A stretch of 64,000 nucleotides of DNA, taken from NCBI RefSeq assembly GCF_011927955.1, contig NZ_JAATJN010000001.1, forward strand, positions 1,054,001 to 1,118,000. Reading direction: 5' to 3'. The position numbers and the translations under genes were made by a program. Below are positions 9,000 through 17,600 of the stretch, piece after piece. Numbering within the stretch: position 1 is the first letter of the stretch; every line of letters starts with the position of its first letter. Below the pieces are notes generated by a model. The model searched no databases. It was not told the origin of the DNA and saw only the letters and a list, made by a program, of their open reading frames with translations. The DNA is from Brevibacterium marinum (GTDB taxonomy: Bacteria > Actinomycetota > Actinomycetes > Actinomycetales > Brevibacteriaceae).

Positions 9000-9812
9000 T
9001 CACCGCCTGAGCCCGTGTTGGCGGGCGACGATTCGTGACATCACGCCCCGCGGAAGTACCCGTTTGAGCAGGAACGGCAGCGGCGATCGGCTGCCCACAG
9101 CATAGAATTCGCGGGGTCTGCCTGCTTCGATGGCCCTGACGACCGTCGCCGCGACGGTCTCCGGCGAGATTCCCCGACGCTCATTGTCATCGAGGTGTTC
9201 GATCATCGTGGCCACATCCTCGGCATAGTCGGAACCTGCATCGAGGTACTTCGTCCGTCGCTCGCCGATTCCGGTGGCGATGGACCCGGGTTCGACGACG
9301 CTGATCCACACCCCGAACGGCGAGAGCTCCTGGCGTGCGGCGGTGGCGAATCCGCACAGGGCTGCCTTCGACGCGACATAGGAGCTGCGATGCGCCAGGG
9401 GGAAGCTTGCGAGCATGGACCCGATCATGATGATCCGGCCGTGACGCCGCTCGCGCATACCGGGCAGGGCGAGCTGACTCAGCCGCACCGGCCCGAGGAC
9501 GTTCGTCCGGAACAGACGGTCGAGGGCCTCGGAGGGCAGCTCCTCGAAGGGACCGGACTGGCTCTCACCGGCGTTGTTGACGAGGACGTCGATCTCGGCC
9601 ACCTCGTCGCCCAGCGCCTCGACGCTGTCGGGGTCTGCGAGGTCGAGGCGGAGATAACGCACGCCGGGGATCCGCTCGGACATCGGGATCCGCTCGGGAT
9701 CGCGACTCGTGGTCAGGACGGTGCAGCCTCTGTCGGTCAGCATCGTGACCAGTGCGGCGCCGATGCCGGAGGTCCCGCCGGTGACGAGCACCGTGAGATT
9801 CGTGTTCGCCAT
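9000..9812 (-). CDS. Short-chain dehydrogenase/reductase
   Basis: A 270-residue classical SDR: TGGTSGIG nucleotide site near residue 12, VNNAGES, a Ser in the GSM segment and YVASK as the catalytic Tyr-Lys pair. PGSIATGI follows, as usual. It should oxidise or reduce an alcohol/ketone with NAD(P)(H); the substrate is not predictable. It starts 2 nt after the stop of the upstream FAD dehydrogenase gene and is probably co-transcribed with it. Confidence 0.88.
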   Translation of the reverse strand: MANTNLTVLVTGGTSGIGAALVTMLTDRGCTVLTTSRDPERIPMSERIPGVRYLRLDLADPDSVEALGDEVAEIDVLVNNAGESQSGPFEELPSEALDRLFRTNVLGPVRLSQLALPGMRERRHGRIIMIGSMLASFPLAHRSSYVASKAALCGFATAARQELSPFGVWISVVEPGSIATGIGERRTKYLDAGSDYAEDVATMIEHLDDNERRGISPETVAATVVRAIEAGRPREFYAVGSRSPLPFLLKRVLPRGVMSRIVARQHGLRR

Positions 9813-9814
9813 CC

Positions 9815-11635
9815 TCAGTGCTCCGCTCGATCCATGTCGGTCCCCTCGTCTCCAACGGCTTCCGAACGTCCCGCGACGGCACGGCCGGCGCGCATTCCGG
9901 AGAAGATGCACCCGCCCAGGAAGGTTCCTTCCAGGGCGTTGTACCCGTGCATGCCGCCACCGCCGAAACCGGTGACCTCGCCTGCGGCGAACAGGCCGGG
10001 TATCGGTGTGCCGCCTTCCCCGATGACCTGAGCGTCGAGGTTCGTCTCCAGACCGCCGAGCGTCTTGCGTGAGAGCAGGCTCAGTCGCACCGCGATGAGC
10101 GGTCCGTGGGCCGGGTCGAGGATCTTGTGCGGCTTCTGCACCCGCACGATTTTATCGCCGAGGTAGTTCCTGGCGTTGTGGATCGCCTGCACCTGGGCGT
10201 CTTTGGAGAACGAGTGGTCCATCTGCCGATCTCGTTCGACGATCTGTGCCACGAGGTGGTCATGGTCGATGACGGGGCCACGTGAGCGTTCGTTCATCCC
10301 CTGCACCAGATCGTCCGTGGTGTCGGCGACGACGAAATCGGGACCGTACCTCTTGAACGCTTCGACCGGGCCGGGTGCGTCACTGGACCTGACTCGGTCC
10401 AGGGTCAGCCGCCAGTCCTTCTTCGTGATGTCGGGATTCTGCTCGGAGCCGGAGAGCGCGAACTCCTTGCGGATGATCGACTCATTGAGCACGAACCATG
10501 AGTAGTCATGCCCGGTGTCGAGGATCGTGCGCATGGTCCGGTTCGTGTCGAACCCGGGATAGTTCGGTGCTGGGAACCGATTGCCCTCTGCGTCGAACCA
10601 CAGCGAGGACGGTCCTGGGATGATGCGGATCCCGTGGTTCGGCCACACCGGATTCCAGTTCTCGATGCCCTCCGTATAGGCCCAGATTCGGTCCCGATTG
10701 ATCAGGCTCGCACCCGCGTCCTCGGCAATGGAGAGCATCCGACCGTCGACGTGGGCGGGGACTCCGGCAAGCATCGTCTGCGGGAACTCGCCGAGGCGCT
10801 CGATCGGCCAGAACTTGCGCATGAGTTCGAAATTGTGCCCGACTCCACCGCTGGTGACGATGACCGCCGGGGCACGGAGCTCGAAGTCGTCGACCTCGTC
10901 CCGGTTGGATTCGATGCCCCTGCCGGTGTGGCTGGGGGCGAGCACCCGTCCGCGGACTCCGACGACCCGATCGTCCTCGCCGTCGCGATCGCTGTCGGCT
11001 TCGCTTTCGAGGACGAGTTCGTCGACACGGTGACGGAAGGCCATCGTCACCAGGCCCTTCGCTTCGGCCCGCTCCACGGGTTCGCGGAAGACTCGGACCA
11101 CCTCGGGGCCGGTGCCCCATGCGAGGTGGAACCTCGGCACGGAGTTCCCATGTTCGGACGCCCCGGAACCGCCGCGCTCGGCCCAACCGATGATCGGCGT
11201 CAGACGCAGACCCAGGTCACGCAGGTAGCGGCGTTTGTCCCCGGCGGCGAACTCCAGGTAGGCCCGGGCCCACTGCCGGGGCCAGTGGTCTTCGTCCCGG
11301 TCGAATCCCGCCGAGGTGGCCCAGTCCTGCCGTGCCAGATCGAGCGAATCATGGACGCCGAGTCGGCGCTGCTCGGGGGAGTCGACGAGGAAGAGGCCGC
11401 CGAGGGACCAGAAGGCCTGTCCGCCGAGGTTGGCCCGGTTCTCCTGATCGAGGATGAGGACCTTCTTGCCGGCGAGGCTGAGTTCATGGGCGGCGACCAG
11501 TCCGGCGAGTCCGGCCCCGACGACGATCGCATCGAGGGTCGTGTCGGTGACAGGGGATTCGTCCTCGAAACCGGCATCGGCCTCGTCAGGGGCAGGAGTC
11601 CTGCCGTGAGCATCGGTCGGTGACGTGGTTCCCAT
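9815..11635 (-). CDS. FAD-binding dehydrogenase (fumarate reductase/KstD-like flavoprotein)
   Basis: A 606-residue flavoprotein. GAGLAGLVAAHELSLAG at residues 40-56 is the dinucleotide-binding motif with an acidic end (LILDQE). GQAFWSLGGLFLVDS and the C-terminal GEVTGFGGGGMHGYNALEGTF are typical of the FAD_binding_2 family, in the branch annotated as putative FAD-binding dehydrogenases related to 3-ketosteroid dehydrogenase. The acceptor and substrate are unknown. The ATG at 11635 has GAAGGAG 6 nt upstream; the open frame runs on to 11791 through low-complexity sequence that I exclude. It is followed after 2 nt by the SDR gene. Confidence 0.85.
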   Translation of the reverse strand: MGTTSPTDAHGRTPAPDEADAGFEDESPVTDTTLDAIVVGAGLAGLVAAHELSLAGKKVLILDQENRANLGGQAFWSLGGLFLVDSPEQRRLGVHDSLDLARQDWATSAGFDRDEDHWPRQWARAYLEFAAGDKRRYLRDLGLRLTPIIGWAERGGSGASEHGNSVPRFHLAWGTGPEVVRVFREPVERAEAKGLVTMAFRHRVDELVLESEADSDRDGEDDRVVGVRGRVLAPSHTGRGIESNRDEVDDFELRAPAVIVTSGGVGHNFELMRKFWPIERLGEFPQTMLAGVPAHVDGRMLSIAEDAGASLINRDRIWAYTEGIENWNPVWPNHGIRIIPGPSSLWFDAEGNRFPAPNYPGFDTNRTMRTILDTGHDYSWFVLNESIIRKEFALSGSEQNPDITKKDWRLTLDRVRSSDAPGPVEAFKRYGPDFVVADTTDDLVQGMNERSRGPVIDHDHLVAQIVERDRQMDHSFSKDAQVQAIHNARNYLGDKIVRVQKPHKILDPAHGPLIAVRLSLLSRKTLGGLETNLDAQVIGEGGTPIPGLFAAGEVTGFGGGGMHGYNALEGTFLGGCIFSGMRAGRAVAGRSEAVGDEGTDMDRAEH

Positions 11636-11796
11636 GGGCGACTCCTTCGTCGATGTGTGCACCGGCTTGGGTGTGCACCGGCTGCTGTGTGCGCTGGTCG
11701 GGGTGTGGATCGGCTGAGATGTGGGCAGGACGGCCTGCCCACACAGACTACTGTCTTTCGCGTCCGCAGGTGTGCCTGAACTCCCCCTCACCCGCC

Positions 11797-11854
11797 GTCA
11801 TTGTGGGCAAACGGTCGAGTTCCACGGAAGTTTCGACCGTTTGCCCACAATGAC
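11797..11854 (-). terminator. 22-bp perfect hairpin after pheA
   Basis: GTCATTGTGGGCAAACGGTC with two further bases (11797-11818) is exactly complementary to 11833-11854, with a 14-nt loop. It lies in the 357-nt gap (11636-11992) between pheA and the FAD dehydrogenase gene, both on the minus strand, and probably ends pheA transcription. The right arm touches the 8-nt repeat tract. No T run follows on either strand. Confidence 0.6.
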
Positions 11855-11856
11855 GC

Positions 11857-11992
11857 GGGCAGCCGGGCAGCCGGGCAGCCGGGCAGCCGGGCAGCCGGGC
11901 AGCCGGGCAGCCGGGCAGCCGGGCAGCCGGGGAGTCGGGCACCCGGGGAGTCGGGCCGCCAGGCCGCCGGGGAGCCGGACCGCCGGACCGCC
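11857..11992. repeat. 8-nt tandem repeat tract (GGGCAGCC)n
   Basis: Nine exact copies of GGGCAGCC run from 11857 to 11928, then degenerate copies (GGGGAGTC, GGGCACCC, GGGCCGCC, GGACCGCC and similar) continue to the stop codon of pheA at 11993. It is a slippage-prone microsatellite in the 3' flank. The rest of the gap up to 11635 holds only the hairpin and two copies of GTGTGCACCGGCT near 11655-11680. Confidence 0.9.
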
Positions 11993-12931
11993 TCAGCGCC
12001 GGAGGGTGGATTCCAGCCAGTCCGTGGCGGCGGAGAAGGACTCGTCGGTGGTCGTCGGGTCGAGGAGCACCGTGTTCTGCACGGCGCTGGGATAGCTGCC
12101 GAGGAAGCTCAGGCTCCGCGTCACCCGGTGGATTCCCTTCAGCGCGTCGGCCATCCGAGCCTCATGCACGTGACCGAGCAGGTCGATGGAGAACTGATAG
12201 AGGCCGAGGCCGTTACCGGTGGGCCGGGATTCGATGCGCGACATGTTGACGCCGCGACTGGAGAACTGTTCGAGCATCTCCAGCAGCGCGCCGGCGCGGT
12301 CGGAGCGCAGTGAGGCCACGACCGTGGTCTTGTCGGAGCCCGTCGGCGCCGGGATGGTGCCGGGCCGGGTGACGACGACGAATCTGGTCTCGGCGTCCTG
12401 TCGTTCTCCGATGTCATCGGCGAGGACTTCGAGGCCATAGCGTTCGGCGGCGATGGCAGGACACACGGCAGCTACGTGGTCGGCGGCATCATTGGCCAGG
12501 TCGCGTGCCGCCGCTGCCGTCGAGGAGGTCGGGAGGTAGACGGCATCGGGGAAGTTCGTCGCCATGAAGGTCCGCACCTGCGCCTCGCCGTGCGGGTGGG
12601 AGCCGAAGGAAGTCAGCGTGCTGGGGTCGGTCCCCGGCTTCACCGCCAGGACGAAGCGCACGGGCACGACCACCTCGGCGACGATCTGCAGTCGACCATG
12701 ATCGGTTAGGGCGTCGATCGTGGCCGGCACACCGCCTTCGACGGAGTTCTCGATCGGAACGACGGCGGCGGTGCAGTCTCCGTCGAGGACGGAGTCGAGC
12801 GCCGCGACAGCATTGCGCATGGGCTCGGACGCCGCCGTTGAGTCCAGCCCCTGTGAGTCGAGGTACTTCAGCAGCGCGGCTTCGGTGAAGGTGGCTTCCG
12901 GCCCCAGGTAGGCGAATCGCTCGGCGCTCAC
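11993..12931 (-). CDS. pheA: Prephenate dehydratase
   Basis: A 312-residue enzyme turning prephenate into phenylpyruvate, the step that commits chorismate to phenylalanine. It starts SAERFAYLGPEATFTEAAL, the standard PDT N-terminus; NSVEGGV and the essential TRF motif (in DAETRFVVV) follow. The last 80 residues form an ACT domain with ESRP, the phenylalanine-binding motif, so feedback inhibition is expected. The GTG start at 12931 overlaps the stop of the upstream glycosyltransferase gene by 4 nt (GTGA). It ends the operon DUF5926 - GT2 - pheA. Confidence 0.94.
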   Translation of the reverse strand: MSAERFAYLGPEATFTEAALLKYLDSQGLDSTAASEPMRNAVAALDSVLDGDCTAAVVPIENSVEGGVPATIDALTDHGRLQIVAEVVVPVRFVLAVKPGTDPSTLTSFGSHPHGEAQVRTFMATNFPDAVYLPTSSTAAAARDLANDAADHVAAVCPAIAAERYGLEVLADDIGERQDAETRFVVVTRPGTIPAPTGSDKTTVVASLRSDRAGALLEMLEQFSSRGVNMSRIESRPTGNGLGLYQFSIDLLGHVHEARMADALKGIHRVTRSLSFLGSYPSAVQNTVLLDPTTTDESFSAATDWLESTLRR

Positions 12932-13713
12932 TTCGCCGTCTCCTTGTCGTCGCGTCGTCTGGCGCGCAGCCGGCGGGTGACGATGGCCCGCGCGACGTCG
13001 CGGTACTGGGCCGCACGGTGCAGCTGCGCCTTGAGGTCCTTGCCGGTGACCCGATGGTGCAGATCGCACTCGACCTCTTCGACGCGCAGCCCGGCATTGA
13101 CGACGTCGATGGTCATGGCCGTCTCGACGCCCCAGCCGGCAGCGAAGGGCAGCGCCGCGTCGAAAGCCTCACGGCTGAGGCAGCGCATGCCGGACAGCGG
13201 CTGGGTCGCCTCGAAGCCGCTGAGATCGGCGATGCCCTTCTTCGCCAGTCCGACGACGAAGCCGAACCCGCCGCCCTTGCGCTTCTGCGCGGGCAGGATC
13301 GCGATCGTCATATCGGCCTCACCCGCGAGGACGGGGGCGGTGAGCGGAGCCGTTGCCAGGGCCGAGTCCTCGAGGTCTCCGTCGATGAAGAGCAGCGCGC
13401 GATGCTGCGGTTCCTCCCCGGGATCCGAATCGGAGATCTCACGGTTGCGGATCGCGAAGGCACCGGTCATCATGGCGGCGGCCTTGCCCTTGTTCTTCCG
13501 GTGGGTGACCACCTCGGCGCCGGCCCTGCGAGCCAGCACACCGGTGTCATCGTCGGACCCGTCATCGACGGCCATGATGATGTCGACTCCGGGGATCTGC
13601 TTGGCGCTTCGCACGGTCGCAGCGATCCGGTCGGCCTCGTTCATCGCAGGGATGATGGCAGCGATCGCCGTGGGCGCCGAGCGGTCGGGGCTCGAGCTGT
13701 CGGAACCGGACAT
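12928..13713 (-). CDS. Family 2-like glycosyltransferase
   Basis: A 261-residue soluble GT-A enzyme. IIPAMNEADRI near residue 20, AVDDGSDDDT for sugar-nucleotide binding, and FIDGDLED (a DxD-type motif) are clear; HRKNKGKAAAM and QPLSGMRCL resemble the glucosyl-3-phosphoglycerate synthase/dolichyl-phosphate group. It may be a GpgS-like enzyme of polymethylated glucose or glucosylglycerate metabolism, but the fit is not tight enough to name it. Its start overlaps the DUF5926 stop by 1 nt and its stop overlaps the pheA start, so it is translationally coupled on both sides. Confidence 0.82.
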   Translation of the reverse strand: MSGSDSSSPDRSAPTAIAAIIPAMNEADRIAATVRSAKQIPGVDIIMAVDDGSDDDTGVLARRAGAEVVTHRKNKGKAAAMMTGAFAIRNREISDSDPGEEPQHRALLFIDGDLEDSALATAPLTAPVLAGEADMTIAILPAQKRKGGGFGFVVGLAKKGIADLSGFEATQPLSGMRCLSREAFDAALPFAAGWGVETAMTIDVVNAGLRVEEVECDLHHRVTGKDLKAQLHRAAQYRDVARAIVTRRLRARRRDDKETAK

Positions 13714-14591
13714 CAGTGGATGGTCAGCTGGCGGGCGACGATGCCCGAGCGGGCGCGGCGAGCCTCGGCGCTCAGGGGCTCGGACGAGTCCAGGGCCGCA
13801 GTGAGGCGCGTGCCGAATTCTGCGATGGGCTCCTCGACGTCGTCGACCTGGGTGCCGAATTCGAGTTCCCAGACGGGCACGATGATTCCGTGCGCGCGGA
13901 AGTACCCCAGGAACGTCCCCGGACCGCCGAGGTCGTTGCGCCCTTCGGACTGCAGCCGCGCGAGGGCGTCGACGATCGCATCCTCACCTTCGGGGCGGGC
14001 CCAACGGACATAGGTGCGACCCGACATCTCGGTCCAGTACGCGGAGTCGACCGACACGATCTTCTCCGTCGGGGAGATCGAATCGTTGGCCTGTTCGAGG
14101 GCTGCGGCGACATCGGAGTCCGTCTCGGCCTCGGGCAGCTGCCAGTGCTCGAAGGACTCGAGCACGCGGATGTCGAACGGGTGGTCGGTGTCGAGGATGT
14201 CCTGCAGCCGCGGACCCTGGCCGGGCTCGGTGGTGGCGTCGATCGAGGTGCCCGGCTGCGCCTCGGCGGCGGCCAGGATCCCGTGTGCGACATCGCGGGA
14301 GGCATCGGTCGAGGACACCGGAACCTGCATGCCGGCCATAATGGCCCCGTCCTCACGGTGCCAGGCCTGCCACGCGGCGGGCAGCAGCGAGGCGATGGTG
14401 ATCTCCTGACCACCGAACTCCTCCTTCAGCTTCGCCGAGGCGGTCGCCGCCGGCACGAGCTCCCGCAGGCAGATGAGGTCCGCCTCGAACGGCAGACCCT
14501 CGAACGGACGTGCGACGAAAGCCGTGGCCTGAGCACGTGCCAGACGCTTGGCAATGAGATCTTCCTTGGAACGCTTCGACTTCTTACCCAT
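13713..14591 (-). CDS. DUF5926 family protein
   Basis: A 292-residue cytoplasmic protein found across actinobacteria next to a glycosyltransferase and pheA. The lysine/arginine-rich N-terminus (MGKKSKRSKEDL) is followed by a mixed alpha/beta body with no recognisable catalytic motif. The function is unknown. The ATG at 14591 lacks a Shine-Dalgarno sequence; TAGACT stands 8 nt before it, so the transcript probably has almost no leader. First gene of the DUF5926 - GT2 - pheA operon. Confidence 0.8.
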   Translation of the reverse strand: MGKKSKRSKEDLIAKRLARAQATAFVARPFEGLPFEADLICLRELVPAATASAKLKEEFGGQEITIASLLPAAWQAWHREDGAIMAGMQVPVSSTDASRDVAHGILAAAEAQPGTSIDATTEPGQGPRLQDILDTDHPFDIRVLESFEHWQLPEAETDSDVAAALEQANDSISPTEKIVSVDSAYWTEMSGRTYVRWARPEGEDAIVDALARLQSEGRNDLGGPGTFLGYFRAHGIIVPVWELEFGTQVDDVEEPIAEFGTRLTAALDSSEPLSAEARRARSGIVARQLTIH

Positions 14592-14648
14592 GGAAAGCAA
14601 GTCTAGTCTCTCTGACGACTCAGTACGCATCCCGTTCGGCGCCGAGGC

Positions 14649-17600
14649 TCAGTGCTGTTCGGAGACCGGGATGAAGTACCGGGTGGTATTCGATTCGTCC
14701 ATCCTCACCTGCAGTTTGTCGCCGGGGTGGGGAAAGGCCGACTTCTCCGGGTTCTCAGGCGTCAGCCCCAGGTTCTCGAGACGGATGATCCCATGGCGGC
14801 CGACCTCGTCGGCGGCGAGGACATAGGAGTGGTTGAGTTCGCGGATCGTGACCTCGATCGAGGGGACATCGTCCGCGGCGTCGATGGGTGAGATGGTCCG
14901 CGGGGGTGAGGCGTTGCCCATTCCCAGGTAAGCGCCGACATCGTCCGCGATGTAGCCGGCCACCACATCGGCCTGGTCCAGCAGGCCGGAGAGGATGACC
15001 GAGAGGCGCTCCTGCTGGGCATCCGATTTCAGCGCCTGTCCGGGTTTGAACATGTGCTCTTCGGCGAGCACGCACCAGGCGTCCTGCATGATGGTGCGCA
15101 GCTGGAGTTCGACGAGAACCGAAGGCTCCGCATCGAAGGGCACCTCGACTATGAGATGACGTCCGCGGTAACCGGACGGCTTGGGATGGGCGGAATAATC
15201 CCGCACCTCGGCGACGGAGAGGTTCGACTCGTCGTTGCCGTCGGTGAGGATCTCCCACAGTGCGGACTGTTCGCGCTCGGTCCTGCAGACGGCACGGGCA
15301 CCGGCGACATCGATGACTTGGTTCTCGACCTCGACGGCCTCATGGATCTCATCATTGGCGTCGGCGAGTTTGCGGCGCAGCTTCTCCCCGGTGCGCATGC
15401 GATCCTTGATCCGTCCCCTGCCGATGTTCACGCGGTCGCCGGACAACAGTGCGGAGCCCGAGCATGCGGCCTCGACCCAATCGTTGACCGTCTCCAGGGC
15501 GGCCCTCCACGTCGATTCGCGCCTCTCATAGGCTTCATCGACCAATTCGCGGACTGTTGCTGACATCCTCGTCACCTTCCTCGCTTCTGTTTCAACTTCA
15601 CCAGAAGACGAGGTGGATGTCCATGCCCTGTCCGCGAATGATGTGAGGCTGGGCCAGCGGTCGAGTGGGAGATAGCCGTACTCGTAGCCGCGGGCAAGTG
15701 CGTCTCTGCGATTGCGGACGCCGAGGCGGGCGTAGAGGTTCGACAGCTTGTTCTTGACCGTTCCTTCGACGAGGCTGAGTTCGGCCGCGATCGCGGACAC
15801 CGACGACTGCGTGTCCAGGAGGGCCAGCAGCTGCCGCTGCGAAGGGCTGAGTAAGGTGTGGTCCGCACGGGTTCTGAGAGTCTCGCCGACGGAGTGCAGA
15901 CGGTGGCGAAGACGCTCGCCGGAACGCTGAGCGTGCGTACCGCTGGGGTCCGACGGGCCACTGGTGTCGTGTGAGTCGTCGGGGTCGTGCGAGGCGCTGG
16001 GCTCCGGCGGGACGCTGGTGTGGTGCGAACCCTCGGGGCCGTCGTGACTGCGTGTCGAATCCGCGAAGATCGGTGCGAGCAGGTCCCAGTGGGCGACGGC
16101 AGAACTGCGCCGGATCAGCCGATCGCGCAGGGACTTGGGCACCATGGCCACAGGGACGAGGCTGGCGGTGATGCGGCAGTATTCGAGAGCGTCGACGAAG
16201 GCGGAGTCCGCTTCGTCGTCGACTCCGCTGCCCAACAGACTGGCCGCCTGAATCGCTCGCGCAGAGGCCTTGGCGTGCAGGTCGAGCGTCTTCTGCGACA
16301 GGGCCCGGTTCGCGAGGTGAGCGGCTGTTCCGTACTCGCCGATGGTCAGATGCAGATTGGCTCGCGACAGGATGATGTAGACGGAATCGGAGTCGGCATC
16401 GAAGAGAACGTTCTGGGCGAGGTGGGTCTGCCCCTGCGCCAGATGCAGGCAGACCAGGCTGAACCGGAGGCAGTCGCGCAGGATTCCGGCCTCGGGAAGC
16501 GTTGAGCGATTGGTGTCGATGATCTGCTGCAGGCGCTTGTCTTCGATCCCGACATCGCCGCGCAGAATCCCCAGCAGCGACCTGTGCAGCGCAACGCCGA
16601 TCCATGAATGGTGGCCGAGGGCGGGATCGGCCAGGCGCATCGAGAAGTCGTTCGCCGAATCGAGGTCCAGGGCATCCATGGCTCGGATCATGCGTGCCAG
16701 CGTGTAGGCCGAGAGCGCATGGGGGCTGCTGAACCGTGTGCGGTCCATGAGTTCGTCGAAATGCCTCAGATGCACGTCGCTCGAGGGGCCGTTGCCGAGC
16801 ATCGCATGCGCCACGGCGCTGTAGGCATTTGCCGGCTGCAGGAGATACGGTGACGATGCCGTGGCGAGTTCGGTGATGATGATCGAACGGCGCAGCAGCT
16901 GCAGACTGCCGGCGATGTCGCCGATGAACATGGTGTTGATTCCGAGTTCGAGGTGGAACCGCGCTTCGCAGAGTCTGCTGGGCGCGGTGTGGAAGTTGTG
17001 TCTGCCGTGGAAGAGCTCCTGCGCCGACTGGGCGGCCTCTCGCCCCTGCTCCGGCTGACCGAGCACCCGGTGGCGGCGCATCGATGCGATCGCCATGATC
17101 AGGATGTCATCGACGGTGACCTCGCCGTCATCGATCCGATCCATCTGCGAGCTCAGCGTCGGAACCCCTGAGTGCTCGAAGTTGACCTTGTTGAGCACGG
17201 TCACGGGATCGCTGAGACCGAGTCGACGTCCGATATCGGCCGCCTGCAGGCAGTCGCCCAGGGCCTCTGCCAGGACAGCCGATCTGTGTGCCTGCACCTC
17301 GGGGACCTTCGAGTAGGCCTCGATCGTCGAGTCGAAGTGGTCGAACATGAGCGCATGGCCCCGGTGCGACCAGAGTTCCGTGAGCGTGCTCCAGTCGCCG
17401 GCGTCCGCGACCTGCCGGAGTGCCTCGTCGAAGCCGTCGAGGTGGTAGGCGGCGGGGGCGCGCAGCCATTCGGCGGAGGTCGCGCCCAGTGCTCGCCGTG
17501 ACCGTGATTCGCTGTGGCGGTCCGCGGCATCGTAGAGCCGCCTGAGGATCGTCCTCAGCACCGGCGGGATCGTGTGATGTCCTGCCCGGTCCAGTTCCGG

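Noticed and set aside
11636..11791. Longer N-terminus for the FAD dehydrogenase
   Set aside because: The added 52 residues are low-complexity (repeats of PVHT and SRCT type), while GAAGGAG is well placed before the ATG at 11635.
11857..11992. Repeat tract as a CRISPR array
   Set aside because: Units are 8 nt, directly adjacent, with no spacers and no cas genes nearby.
15747..16021. Frameshift or break in the low-complexity linker of the LuxR-RelA/SpoT gene
   Set aside because: The frame stays open and the HTH follows in phase, so there is no sign of an error in this stretch.
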